Shown here piece by piece: positions 18,317 through 28,090 of a stretch of DNA of 64,000 bases. The stretch is from contig NZ_JAHSTS010000002.1 of NCBI RefSeq assembly GCF_019145435.1, positions 1,832,001 to 1,896,000 on the forward strand, given 5' to 3'. Numbering within the stretch: the first letter of the stretch is position 1; each line of letters begins with the position of its first letter. The position numbers were made by a program, and so were the translations under genes. The DNA is from Pseudomonas ekonensis. Lineage in GTDB: Bacteria; Pseudomonadota; Gammaproteobacteria; Pseudomonadales; Pseudomonadaceae. The notes under the pieces are model-generated. The model searched no databases. It was not told the DNA's origin and saw only the letters and a list, made by a program, of their open reading frames with translations.

Positions 18317-21300
18317 TCAGTCGCTCACGGCGCTGACGAGACGCTTCCGCGACCGCAACAGCTTCTGCAACGTAGCGCTGCCCGTCGCCTCCTTTCCCTT
18401 GCGCAACAACCGGACAAGGTGCGAAGCCGGCATCGACGAAAGATGCCCCAACGCAAGAAACACGTCGCCGCGCAGCAGGGGATCCTCGCTGCATACGTCC
18501 CTGAGGATCAGGCAGTGTTCGCTGTCGGGATCGGTCAGCACCAGATGTTCGCCGACGATCTGCAGCTGCAGCCTCAGCGGTTCGTCCAGCGACCAGACCA
18601 GCTTAGGCGGAACCGTCGCGGTCTCTCCCGGCAACGGCCGACAGTCGGCGATGACTGAATCGCGCTCCAGCCAGAGCGCCGTGGGCAGATAGTAGGTCAC
18701 CGCACCCTGCCCCACCCGCAGGACCAAGGTGCTGACGCCGTCGGGCACCAGCGCAGGCAGACCCGTCACCCGGTTCCGCCCCTCGATCACCATCACCCCG
18801 GCATCGCGTTGCACATGCGTGAACGGCCCGAAGCGCGCCGCCCCCGGGTAGACGAGCACGCACTCGTCACGTCGGTCATGCAACAGCACCTGCGTGCGCT
18901 GTCGGGTGCCCAGCAGTTCGTCATCGTCGCGCAGGGTCGTGCCGAGGACACGGACCAAGCAAGCGTTCTCCACGTCGTACCATTGACGCACACCGGGCTC
19001 CGCTTCGGTGGACACAAACCCGTCGTGCTCGACGGTGCGCAGCAGGGCTTGAAGGTTGTGGATCAGATGATCCCCTTGGGCAACTACCCAGGCGTGGTTG
19101 ACGCCGGTCACACGCTCAGTTTCCCCGAAGCGCAGGGCCAGTTCCACGCCGTCCACGGTGGTGCCTCTGAGCCCGGCGCCGTCGCGCCTGACGTCGCTGA
19201 AGCGCCAGTCCTCCCACTCCTCCTGCGGCGCGGGCAGTAGACCGCTGCGCAGCAACTGCGCACCGTTGGCGAACGCTTGTTCCAGAAGTCCGGGATCGAC
19301 AAAGCCCTGAGAAAGGATCCTGGCGCCGGACGGATCGAACAGCCAGGCCTGGCGCCTGTCCGGCGTCAGACCGAGCAAGCGGATCCGTTCACCGTTCGCC
19401 GACGTGCACAGCAGCAGCCGTTGATCGATGTACCAGGCGCCCAGATGACCATTCCCGCCATGGTCGAGCAGGCCGATGAGGGCGAAGCGATCCACCGGAT
19501 AATGCTGCGCCACCGCCCCGAGCGCCTCCCACCAGCGAGGGCGGCCCTGCAACCAGTGCTCGGCAAGCCCGCCGAACTGCAACCGGCCGTCGGTGTTCAG
19601 GTTGAAGAAATGCCCGTCTTTGGTGATCGCGACATACCCTCCCGGCGTCGTGACGACCTGTTTGAGCCGTTCGGGCGCTATCCATGTGTGCGACCAGCTC
19701 CCCGCCCGTTCCCCGGGCGTGTGCTGCAACCGACACAGGGTTTGCGCCGAACGGTCGTAAACGACGTAGACCTCTTGGCCCTGCGCCGGAACCAGCAGCG
19801 TCAGCCGGTTCAGTTCCTTGATCGCGTCCTCCCAGCCCCGAGGCTGCCCCGGCGCCGGCAACGGATTGATCAGCAGACGGTCGCGGCTGCGGATCCAGAC
19901 CAGATCACGCCGCACCTCATCCAATTGCCAACACACCGAAACGTAGGGCGCAGGCGACCACTCGATCTTCGTATCGCCCTCTTTCGCGGATACATTCCCG
20001 TAAATCCCGTACTCGCCCAGCACCGGCCGCCAATCCGCCAGCCGGTCACCGGCCAATGCCTGCGCCCGCAGGTTCGGGGCTGATCCGCACGTCACCGAGC
20101 AGAGCAACAATTGCCGGTCATGAATCAGGTAGCCGATCTCCCGGACGCCCAGTTCGTCGACATACCGCTGCACCACGTGAATCACCCCTCGGGCACCGGC
20201 TTCGATGCGCTGGATCGAACCGTTGCCGAGCAGCAAGCGGTACTCCGCCTGGGGCAGGCCGCTGGTGGCATCGACCTGCCAGATCAAAAAGGACGCCGGA
20301 TCATAGAAATAGGCAGAACCACCGGATACCAACGCCAGCCGGGTCTCGTCGGATTCGTCGATCTCCAGGTCGCGCATGTACAGGAAACGGTCTTCCTGCG
20401 CGTCGTACCAGGCCTTGGTGTAGCGCGGCGCCTGCGGCGGCTCGAACGGGATCAGGTAACGGTTGACCGGTGTGTACGGCAAGACCAGGCGATGGTCGTG
20501 CGCAAGCTTTTTATAGCGTTCGAGCAGCGCAGACTCGTCGAGGCCGTCAGGCGCCGTGTCCTGCAGCAGATCCAGTTTTCCGGTAGACAGGTTGACGCTG
20601 AAGACGCGCCGGTCGGCCAGGGCCAGCACGACATCATGCCGCCCCTTGCCGGTGAACTTGACGAGGATGCCATCGATCGCCAGATCTCCAGAGGCAACCT
20701 TGATCGTCTGCTCACTGACCCAATCGGCCCGCAGCACCCAGCGGCATCGCGTCAGGCTGGCCGAATGCAACTCGACCGACACCCCCGGATTGAGCAACAG
20801 CGTGCAGGTGCCGCCTACGCCCTTGAGCGCGTAGTTCAGCAATCCGTGCCAGGCCGGCGGCACCAGCGGTACAGCCAACCGCCGTTCGGCCGTATCCAGC
20901 CGCACCTCGATGGTGGTGGGGCGGTAGTTGGGAAACAGGCGATGCACGATGTAGTGACTGGGGAAGGAGTAAAAGGAGAAGAGGAATTTCCATTGTCCGC
21001 TGCCATCCCGACGCTCGAGACGGCGCGCCGCGTCGAAACCGGGGTCATGACGCCATGACGCGAACGGCAAGGCCTTGTACTCGTAGCTGTAATACGTATT
21101 CGGCGTGCACGGCAGAACGATGCACTGCCCTGCTGGCAACGGTGCCTTGATCCGGCTGGAGATCCCCCAGGTCGCACGGATACTGAAGGCTTGCCCTTCA
21201 TCCGGGTTGATGTCCGGCACGCCGAAGTGATCGCGCAGCCTGAACAGCTTCGGGCTGCCGAGCGTCAATGTTCCGCTGCTCAAGTCAACGCATTCGATGA

Positions 21301-24300
21301 TCAGGGAAGACGGATCCACGACCCATGCCTGCAGTGCGTCGTCGAAGCGGTAGACGGCACCGTTCCAGGCCTTTTCCAGATGGTCGAAAAACAGGCCGAC
21401 CGTTTTCGCCTCTTCGGCGATCATGGCGAAGCCCTGGGCGAGCGCCGCCGCCCCGATCGCCAGGCCGCCCAGCATGACGCCCGCCCCGCCCAGCACCGCA
21501 GCGGCCGCACCGGCCCCCGTGGCGGCGGCCGCCAGACCGCCCAGCCCTGCCGTGAGGCCTGCGGAGTCGAACGCCAGCTGCGTACCGAAACGGGCCACGT
21601 CCACCTCGCTCTTCGCCGTCGCCAGCTGGTAGATGTCAAATCCCACGTTGGCCAGCCCCAGCAACGATCCCACCCCTTCATCGGCGACATGGCCCAACGC
21701 TTCGCCGACCAGCGGGGCGCAGGTACGGGCAATGGCTTCGGGCTCGTTGATTGCGGCGCCGTACAGCTTCATGAGCCCGGCCGCATCAACGGCCAGGCCA
21801 TGGGCGAGCTGCGCATAATTCACGTAGCCGTGCAGGCGCACCGCCAGGGTCAGCGTGCGGCCATCCCCTTCACGCCCACGCAAGGCCATCATCAGCGACT
21901 GGAGGGCGAAGCCGGCGTTGAGCGTGTGGACACTGCCCGCCTCAACGGCCTCCGACGGCACGCCTGCCCCGTGGGGCTTGCTCGCCAGCGTCGAGAACCG
22001 CTCGGTCAGCCACTGCTTGATGCGCAACAAGCGGTGATCCTTGCTGACGACCTGCACCACATGGGTCGCGTCCAGAGGATCGACCAGGGTTATCCGGTAG
22101 GTGCTTTCAGGCGTGACCTCCAGGGTTTCGAACAGCGGCACCCAAGGCTTGGACGAGGCGTGCAACGCTTGCAGCCCCGACGTCGCATCGGCGATCTGCC
22201 GGGCCCACCAGCGGCAGTCCAGATCAAGCAGAGAGCGCCCAAGGTGGGCATTTTCGTTCAGCGATTTGCCACGGGCACGTGCCACGCGCCGCTGTACCGG
22301 CAGAGTGGAGGGATGCCCCGGCAACGTGTCGGACTCCAGCAGTTGCGCCAGCCTGAACCCGGCGGACAGCGGCACGGCGGACACGCGTTCGCCCTGAAGC
22401 TCGATCACGTCGAACTGCGGGCGGGCGGGCTCGCCGAAGGCGGCATAGTAATCGGCCATGCCGGCATCGATGAAAAAGTCCGCCAGCGCCTGCTCAAACG
22501 CGGCGGGATCCTCAAACTCGAACAGACCGAAGTTGGGGTCGAAGAAATGCAGCGTTGCACCACCCTCGGCAGTGACCGTTTTCGCCGCGAGCAGCACATG
22601 ATTGTCGGAATTGAGCATCAGGCCGAGATGGCCGCCGGAGGTCTCCAGTCGGGCGCGGATCTCGCTCAAGTCGGCTCGCCCCCGTGACTGCCCCACCTCG
22701 CTCAAGGGCACATCGCGCAGTTCCTCCAGCGCTTGCAGGAATGCGATGGAGTCGTCTTGCTCAGGCTCCACGACCGCCAGGTAAAAACGCTCGCGCAGGC
22801 GTCGCGACGCCTGCCCGTCTTTCGCAAGGGCGGCCCCCATCACCAATGACAAGGGATAGCAACGCCCTGCGATGGCGTCCCCCGAACCTTGCAGCAGCAG
22901 ATCCTGGGGCACCAGTTTGACGCTGGACGCTTCGAAGCGCCGAAGCACCTGCTCCACGCGCTCCTGCACCTGAACCCGGTGCTCGAGCGTGGCAAGCTGC
23001 CGGATCCGCGCCACATGGCGCCCCCATTGAAACGGCGTATGCGCGTTGAGCATTGCGCGCTTTTTCAGCTCCAGCGCACTGCCGGAGGACTGGGCCGGCT
23101 CATCGGCGACGCTGGCCAGCCCCTCCACAAAGCCCGGTGGACGACGCTTGTACAGATGCCGTTCGAGGACGGTGTAACGATTGGACGCGCCCTGTTCGCC
23201 AACGCTGTTGGCCAGGTTGTCCAACTCGCCATGCAACTGCATCAGGCTCCGGTTATCCAGCGAGCCCGCCCCCATCAGAACGCCCAGTGCCAGGCGCTGA
23301 ACGGGGTCGGCCTGCACGATGCTCAAGGTGCCTTTGGCGATTTTGGCCAGGACTTCGTCCACGCCTGCGTCCGCGCTCCCGGCATCGCTCAGGAAGGCCG
23401 GCGGCAGAATGTCAGCGGGCTGAGCCTTGATGGCTTGCCGGTCGGCGAAACTGAGCGGCAGCGGCTTGCCGAACGTGATTTTGCCGTCATGGCCGCTGCG
23501 CATGGCCTGCACCAACGGCTCTCCCAACGCATCGACCAGGCGCTGCAGCACGCCGCTCAAGAGCACCGCCCGTCCTTCGATCACAGGCCAGCCGGACTGG
23601 AACTCGACCGTCGAATGCTTGAGCAGTTGGACGATGTCGCCGCCGTAACGGGTGGCGTACCGACCGCTCCGCCAATGCGCCTGTTCGTCGCTGACCCACT
23701 GCAACGGATCGGTTCCGTTGTCTTTCCAGGAATGGTCCTGTTCCTCTTCCGTCGTGCGGTTGACCGTCGCCAAAGGGACGATGACCAGGTCTTTGCCCAA
23801 CGCCGCAGCGCCCTGCGGCGTGAAGTGCCGCTTCTGATAGTTGCGCATGCCGTCGCGCATGGCGGCGGGCCCGGTCAGGTAGATGGTGCCCTCGCTTTGC
23901 GGGCGGATACCGTCACGGAAGTAACCGGCAGCGGCGGCGGCCAGTAAGCCGGCGAAGATTTCCTCTTCTTCCATCGGCAGCTCGCGCAACGGCCCCAACG
24001 CCTGCTCAACGGTCTCGTGCGAAAGCGACACCATGCTCTCGTTGTCGCTGATCGCCACTCCCCTCTCCCAGGCCAGCTTCGTTGCGCCATCGATGACGTC
24101 GTAGCTCAGGCGCATGCGATCCAGCACAGCGTCGATCATCCCGGCACCGGGGTGAGCCATCAGGAAAGCATTGCTCAACGAATTGGACTCAGCGACAGCA
24201 CGCAATTCGAACGGTCTCGCCGACCGGTCTGCCGGTTGCCGGAAGACGTCATTCAGCGACGGCTGGCTGCTGGCGAACACATCGAGGAGGGCCCTGGACG

Positions 24301-25381
24301 GTTCGGGTATACACTCGAAGTAGGAGGTGTAGCGCTCGCGAACGGCATGCCGGCCCGGCATCCAGCCAGGGTTACGGTCCAGCAGCAGTTGCAAGGCCCC
24401 GAGCCGGGCATCGGCGCCCCAGCCGCTGATGTCGACAGCGCCGAGCCGCTCCGCCAGCGGCGGCAAGCCGTCGACATCCGCATAGCTGCCGCCCTCGCTG
24501 GCCAGCGCATGCAGGCGTACGATGTCGGAGGCCGCCGCCAGGTTGCCGCGCAGGCGGGTTTCCCGTTCGTAGAGGTGCTGCAAGGCCATCGGCGTCTCGA
24601 GATCGCCAAGGTCGCGCAGCGTCAGGACATCGTCCCCCAGGGCCGTGACGGTGAGCAGGTTTTGCGTGATGCGTTCCTGCAGCGCATCGGCATCCTGGCC
24701 GTAGGCTCGGACCAAAAGATCGATCCTGGCGTCATCCGCCGATTGGCCGGCGGCAACCGCCGCCTCGATATGGGCCTGCATCTGCTGCTTGAGCACGATT
24801 GCGCGCTCTTCGTACAACGTCGCCAGTTCGTCCCCATCGATACGTCGGCCATCGCTCTGTCGCAGCGCATCGGCCTTCGCGGCTTCGACGATCAACTTGT
24901 GGGTCTGGTGGGCCAGCAACGCATCGCTGTCGTACCAGAGATTGAGGACATAGCCACGTCCTTCCATCACCTGTTTCCAGAGGTTGAGATAATCGCGCTG
25001 AATCTCGCCCACGCCCCCGCCCAGCCAGACGAAATGCATGACCTTGGGCACTTCGGTGGCGGGTGTCCGCAGTTGTTCAAGGCTGTTCTGCACGCGGGTT
25101 TCATACGCGGCGATCTTTTCGCAGATCGGCGACAGCGAGTCGGTCTCTTGCCGGGCCGGAATGCTGTCACGCATCGGCTCCAGTGTTTGCCTCAACAGCG
25201 CCAGCGGCTCCTGCAACCTGTGCAACTCGGGTTTTGCGATACAGGCGAAGTAGTAACGCAACACCGCGTCATATTCCTGACTGCCCTTGAATGGGCTCAG
25301 TGCCTGTTCCAGCGTGCTCAGCTTGAACAGTTCGATGAACTCACAGTACCCCTCATCCTTTCTGGCTTTTGCATCCTGCAT
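18317..25381 (-). CDS. Large clostridial-toxin-like glycosyltransferase/pore-forming toxin
   Basis: A 2354-residue protein. Residues about 1-95: helical N-terminus. About 110-560: GT44-type glucosyltransferase resembling TcdB, with HFVWLGG (Trp119), LAAASDIVR (Asp286, Arg289), YADVD (Tyr300, Asp302, Asp304, the DXD motif), YLTGP (501-505) and Ser551-Trp552. The Asp286-Asp302 spacing of 16 equals TcdB D270-D286. About 836-955: papain-like C58/Mcf-type triad Cys841 (GRCYPLSL), His928 (NSDNHVLLA), Asp948 (FFDPNFGLFEF). About 1215-1530: TcdA/TcdB pore-forming region with an Ala/Gly hydrophobic stretch (1274-1325), a GQWKFLFSFYSF block and GVGGTCTLLL. About 1550-2354: beta-rich, no CROP repeats. 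No signal peptide; no secretion genes adjacent. Target unknown; by family, glycosylation of host small GTPases is the default guess. Start at ATG 25381 with a modest GAGG upstream. Confidence 0.88.
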   Translation of the reverse strand: MQDAKARKDEGYCEFIELFKLSTLEQALSPFKGSQEYDAVLRYYFACIAKPELHRLQEPLALLRQTLEPMRDSIPARQETDSLSPICEKIAAYETRVQNSLEQLRTPATEVPKVMHFVWLGGGVGEIQRDYLNLWKQVMEGRGYVLNLWYDSDALLAHQTHKLIVEAAKADALRQSDGRRIDGDELATLYEERAIVLKQQMQAHIEAAVAAGQSADDARIDLLVRAYGQDADALQERITQNLLTVTALGDDVLTLRDLGDLETPMALQHLYERETRLRGNLAAASDIVRLHALASEGGSYADVDGLPPLAERLGAVDISGWGADARLGALQLLLDRNPGWMPGRHAVRERYTSYFECIPEPSRALLDVFASSQPSLNDVFRQPADRSARPFELRAVAESNSLSNAFLMAHPGAGMIDAVLDRMRLSYDVIDGATKLAWERGVAISDNESMVSLSHETVEQALGPLRELPMEEEEIFAGLLAAAAAGYFRDGIRPQSEGTIYLTGPAAMRDGMRNYQKRHFTPQGAAALGKDLVIVPLATVNRTTEEEQDHSWKDNGTDPLQWVSDEQAHWRSGRYATRYGGDIVQLLKHSTVEFQSGWPVIEGRAVLLSGVLQRLVDALGEPLVQAMRSGHDGKITFGKPLPLSFADRQAIKAQPADILPPAFLSDAGSADAGVDEVLAKIAKGTLSIVQADPVQRLALGVLMGAGSLDNRSLMQLHGELDNLANSVGEQGASNRYTVLERHLYKRRPPGFVEGLASVADEPAQSSGSALELKKRAMLNAHTPFQWGRHVARIRQLATLEHRVQVQERVEQVLRRFEASSVKLVPQDLLLQGSGDAIAGRCYPLSLVMGAALAKDGQASRRLRERFYLAVVEPEQDDSIAFLQALEELRDVPLSEVGQSRGRADLSEIRARLETSGGHLGLMLNSDNHVLLAAKTVTAEGGATLHFFDPNFGLFEFEDPAAFEQALADFFIDAGMADYYAAFGEPARPQFDVIELQGERVSAVPLSAGFRLAQLLESDTLPGHPSTLPVQRRVARARGKSLNENAHLGRSLLDLDCRWWARQIADATSGLQALHASSKPWVPLFETLEVTPESTYRITLVDPLDATHVVQVVSKDHRLLRIKQWLTERFSTLASKPHGAGVPSEAVEAGSVHTLNAGFALQSLMMALRGREGDGRTLTLAVRLHGYVNYAQLAHGLAVDAAGLMKLYGAAINEPEAIARTCAPLVGEALGHVADEGVGSLLGLANVGFDIYQLATAKSEVDVARFGTQLAFDSAGLTAGLGGLAAAATGAGAAAAVLGGAGVMLGGLAIGAAALAQGFAMIAEEAKTVGLFFDHLEKAWNGAVYRFDDALQAWVVDPSSLIIECVDLSSGTLTLGSPKLFRLRDHFGVPDINPDEGQAFSIRATWGISSRIKAPLPAGQCIVLPCTPNTYYSYEYKALPFASWRHDPGFDAARRLERRDGSGQWKFLFSFYSFPSHYIVHRLFPNYRPTTIEVRLDTAERRLAVPLVPPAWHGLLNYALKGVGGTCTLLLNPGVSVELHSASLTRCRWVLRADWVSEQTIKVASGDLAIDGILVKFTGKGRHDVVLALADRRVFSVNLSTGKLDLLQDTAPDGLDESALLERYKKLAHDHRLVLPYTPVNRYLIPFEPPQAPRYTKAWYDAQEDRFLYMRDLEIDESDETRLALVSGGSAYFYDPASFLIWQVDATSGLPQAEYRLLLGNGSIQRIEAGARGVIHVVQRYVDELGVREIGYLIHDRQLLLCSVTCGSAPNLRAQALAGDRLADWRPVLGEYGIYGNVSAKEGDTKIEWSPAPYVSVCWQLDEVRRDLVWIRSRDRLLINPLPAPGQPRGWEDAIKELNRLTLLVPAQGQEVYVVYDRSAQTLCRLQHTPGERAGSWSHTWIAPERLKQVVTTPGGYVAITKDGHFFNLNTDGRLQFGGLAEHWLQGRPRWWEALGAVAQHYPVDRFALIGLLDHGGNGHLGAWYIDQRLLLCTSANGERIRLLGLTPDRRQAWLFDPSGARILSQGFVDPGLLEQAFANGAQLLRSGLLPAPQEEWEDWRFSDVRRDGAGLRGTTVDGVELALRFGETERVTGVNHAWVVAQGDHLIHNLQALLRTVEHDGFVSTEAEPGVRQWYDVENACLVRVLGTTLRDDDELLGTRQRTQVLLHDRRDECVLVYPGAARFGPFTHVQRDAGVMVIEGRNRVTGLPALVPDGVSTLVLRVGQGAVTYYLPTALWLERDSVIADCRPLPGETATVPPKLVWSLDEPLRLQLQIVGEHLVLTDPDSEHCLILRDVCSEDPLLRGDVFLALGHLSSMPASHLVRLLRKGKEATGSATLQKLLRSRKRLVSAVSD

Positions 25382-25420
25382 GGTATGTATGCCTCGACAT
25401 CGCTGATCATTTTTGAAGTA

Positions 25421-25432
25421 CGCAGAACTGCG
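25421..25432. promoter_or_regulatory. Small palindrome upstream of the toxin gene
   Basis: CGCAGAACTGCG, two 5-bp arms around AA, lies 40 bases upstream of the toxin start within a 210-base AT-leaning leader. It could be an operator half; no known regulator is assigned. Confidence 0.25.
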
Positions 25433-25591
25433 TCCAACGGCAAACTACCCAGCGCAGGCACCCGGCTCCATTGGCAACGAATGCAATTCTTTTCAGAAAA
25501 CAGAACAACGAAACATGATCAAACCAAATGACGCCGACAATGTTTACCGGCACTTTTCGAGCCTGTTTTGAGCACTAATGTTTGCACCACA

Positions 25592-25628
25592 AAAAAGGCC
25601 GTGAAACTTTAGGTTTCACGGCCTTTTT
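25592..25628 (-). terminator. Strong terminator of the cobGHIJ operon
   Basis: A perfect 16-bp stem (25592-25607 with 25613-25628) with A and T runs on both sides forms a bidirectional intrinsic terminator, 28 bases after the cobJ stop and 211 bases upstream of the toxin start. It insulates the toxin gene from cob transcription. Confidence 0.9.
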
Positions 25629-25655
25629 AATACAACGACACAGTTTACTCCGTTG

Positions 25656-27356
25656 TCACGAGGTCGGCTTTTCACCGTACCAGCGCGGCGTGTAGACCCA
25701 CTCCCCGCCTTCGGCCCGAGGGAACGTGCACGTGGTGGAAGAGCCGATCAGCACCATGGTGCGCATGTCAACCTGATCCGGCGTCAGCACGCCCAGCGTG
25801 GTGGTGCGCAGGGTCTGGCCGGGACGGCCGATGTCGCGCCCCAACACCACCGGCGTCTGCGGCGTGCGGTGCCGGGCGACGATCTCCAGCGCACGGCCCA
25901 ACTGCCAGGGACGTGCGCGGGAGATTGGGTTGTAGAACGCCAGGGCCAGATCCGCTTCGGCGGCCAGGTCCAGACGCTTCTCGATGATCGACCACGGCTT
26001 GAGGTTGTCCGACAGCGACATCACGCAGAAGTCATGCCCCAGCGGCGCGCCGGCCTGGGCAGCCGTCGCGAGGGACGCGGACACCCCCGGCAGGATTTCC
26101 AGCTCGACGCTGTGCCACGCCGGGTCGTTTGACTCGTGCAACGCCTCAAGCACCGCCGCCGCCATGGCGAACACGCCCGGATCGCCGGACGACACCACGA
26201 TCACCGAACGCCCCTCGGCCGCCAGCCGGAACGCATGACGGGCGCGCTGCATCTCTTCGCGGTTGTCGGTGCAGTGCCGGATCTGATCGTCGCGGAACGG
26301 ACCGGCCATGCGCACATAGGTTTCGTAGCCAAGCACGTCGGTGGCCCGGGCCAGTTCGGCCTTCACCGCCGGCACCATCAACTCGGCGGCGCCGGGGCCG
26401 AGGCCGATCACCGCGAGGCGGCCGCGCGGGCGGCCGATCTGCGCGATGTCCAACGGCTGGCCGGCCACGGCGACGGCCATGCGCGAGGACACTTCAATGA
26501 CCTTCGCGCCAGGGACGGCCCCGCGGGCCAGCCCGGCGATGTCATGCGCAGCGGCGACAAAACGCAGCGGCACACCCAGTTCCAGCGCGGTTTCGCGCAG
26601 TACCGGATCCGACATGTGCTCGTCAGCGGCGACAAGGCAAGCCAGCGACTGCAACGCCACATCGGCCGCTTGCAGTGCGGCGCGAATGCTCTGCGCGCCT
26701 TCGCCATTCACCGCCACCGCCACCGCCACGCTGCGCGGATAGATCCGCAATTCATCGGCGCTCACCGCCTGCGCATCGCTGCCGACATGGATCGAGCGCT
26801 GCGCCTGGGGATCCTGCGGCAACTGCGCCTGATCCAGCCACGGCGCAGCGCCTTCGATGCGCACGCGGTGCCCGGCCAGCAGATCGGAGACAAAGCGTTT
26901 GCCGGACTCCAGGTCGCTCAGCACGTAGCCTTCCGGCGGATTGAGCAGACAGGTGCCGAAGCGCAGCTCGCCGCTGGTGGTGATCGCCGCCGCGACCTCA
27001 AGGCCGGCCGCGATCTCCCGGGCCATGACGTTGACGCCGCCCAGGCCGCCCAGCAGCGGCACCACGGCGCTGCCGTCTTCGGCGACGGCCAGCACCGCAG
27101 GCTCCTCGCCCTTCTCCAGCAGCAACGGGGCCAGGGTACGGATGACGATGCCCGCCGCGCACAGGGCGACGATCGGCGTGCCTTGCCGGTACAGCCCGCG
27201 CACGGTGTCGCCGAATTCGGTGTAGGTGCGGTCGGCGCCGTCGACCCGCCCGGCCAGGCCCAGGATCTGCGCCGCCGGGTAGACCTGCTGAATGCGCCGG
27301 GCGGTGGCCAGGCTGCCCTGGCCGAGGATAACGATGGCTGGAGGCATGGGAGTCAT
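25656..27356 (-). CDS. cobJ: CbiG/CobE-CobJ fusion: precorrin-3B C17-methyltransferase
   Basis: A 566-residue fusion. The N-terminal half (about 1-325) is CbiG/CobE-like (TPIVALCAAGIVIRTLAPLL; GGLGGVNVMAREIAAGL). The C-terminal half is the CobJ methyltransferase (LAVIGLGPGAAELMVPAVKAEL; VVSSGDPGVFAMAA; LPGVSASLATAAQAGAPLGHD), which methylates C17 with ring contraction, precorrin-3B to precorrin-4. I start at ATG 27356, overlapping the cobI stop (TGATG) with AAGG just upstream; ATG 27347 is an alternative. Last gene of the leftward cobG-H-I-J operon. Confidence 0.93.
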   Translation of the reverse strand: MTPMPPAIVILGQGSLATARRIQQVYPAAQILGLAGRVDGADRTYTEFGDTVRGLYRQGTPIVALCAAGIVIRTLAPLLLEKGEEPAVLAVAEDGSAVVPLLGGLGGVNVMAREIAAGLEVAAAITTSGELRFGTCLLNPPEGYVLSDLESGKRFVSDLLAGHRVRIEGAAPWLDQAQLPQDPQAQRSIHVGSDAQAVSADELRIYPRSVAVAVAVNGEGAQSIRAALQAADVALQSLACLVAADEHMSDPVLRETALELGVPLRFVAAAHDIAGLARGAVPGAKVIEVSSRMAVAVAGQPLDIAQIGRPRGRLAVIGLGPGAAELMVPAVKAELARATDVLGYETYVRMAGPFRDDQIRHCTDNREEMQRARHAFRLAAEGRSVIVVSSGDPGVFAMAAAVLEALHESNDPAWHSVELEILPGVSASLATAAQAGAPLGHDFCVMSLSDNLKPWSIIEKRLDLAAEADLALAFYNPISRARPWQLGRALEIVARHRTPQTPVVLGRDIGRPGQTLRTTTLGVLTPDQVDMRTMVLIGSSTTCTFPRAEGGEWVYTPRWYGEKPTS

Positions 27357-28090
27357 CAGCCTTGCCACCGTTCGCCGGGGACGATGATCAGCGAGAAGTA
27401 CGGCGACGACATCGGCTCGACCTCATCCAGCGGCACGATCTTCTGGTTGGCCATGGTCGCGCGTTCGACGTAGAGCGCGCGTTCGGCCAGGCCGAGTTCG
27501 TCCAGCACCTGGCGCACCTTGGGGAAATTGCGCCCCAGCTTCATGACCACCGCCGCGTCGGCATCCGCCAGACGCCGCTTCAGTTCTTCGTGCGGCAACA
27601 CGCCGGAGAGCACCGACAGGCTCTGGTTGCGGTACACCAGCGGCGCACCCAGCACCGAGGCGCCGCCGAGCATCGAGCACACGCCCGGCACCACTTCGGC
27701 TTCGTAGCGCACGGCGAGGCGGTCGTGCAGGTACATGTAGGAGCCGTAGAAGAACGGATCGCCCTCGCAGATCACCGCCACGTCGCGGCCGGCGTCCAGA
27801 TGCGCGGCCACCTCTTCGGCGGCGCCGTCGTAGAAGTCGCTGATCACCTGTTCATAGGACAGCGGCGCCGGCAGCGCCTCGGTGGTCACCGGGTACACCA
27901 GCGGCAGCAGGTTCTGCGCGTCCTGCAGGTGCGCCTCGATGATGCCGAAGGCATTGCCCTTCTTGCCCTTGGCCACGAAGTAGGCCACCACCGGCGACTC
28001 GCGCAGCAGGCGCAAGGCCTTCACGGTGATCAACTCGGGGTCGCCGGGGCCCACGCCCAGGCCGATCAAGCGTCCTTTTGCCTGCATCAT
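27356..28090 (-). CDS. cobI: Precorrin-2 C20-methyltransferase
   Basis: SAM-dependent methylation of precorrin-2 at C20 to precorrin-3A. The 244 residues carry the tetrapyrrole methylase motifs [39 protein letters not shown] and [19 protein letters not shown]. The start is the first ATG of ATGATG at 28090, overlapping the cobH stop by four bases. The downstream end overlaps cobJ, so translation is probably coupled through the operon. Confidence 0.95.
   Translation of the reverse strand: MMQAKGRLIGLGVGPGDPELITVKALRLLRESPVVAYFVAKGKKGNAFGIIEAHLQDAQNLLPLVYPVTTEALPAPLSYEQVISDFYDGAAEEVAAHLDAGRDVAVICEGDPFFYGSYMYLHDRLAVRYEAEVVPGVCSMLGGASVLGAPLVYRNQSLSVLSGVLPHEELKRRLADADAAVVMKLGRNFPKVRQVLDELGLAERALYVERATMANQKIVPLDEVEPMSSPYFSLIIVPGERWQG

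Noticed and set aside
21191..25531. Several 350-500-codon plus-strand frames across the toxin gene
   Set aside because: All lie opposite the toxin reading frame, which has strong homology; none has a credible domain or ribosome site.
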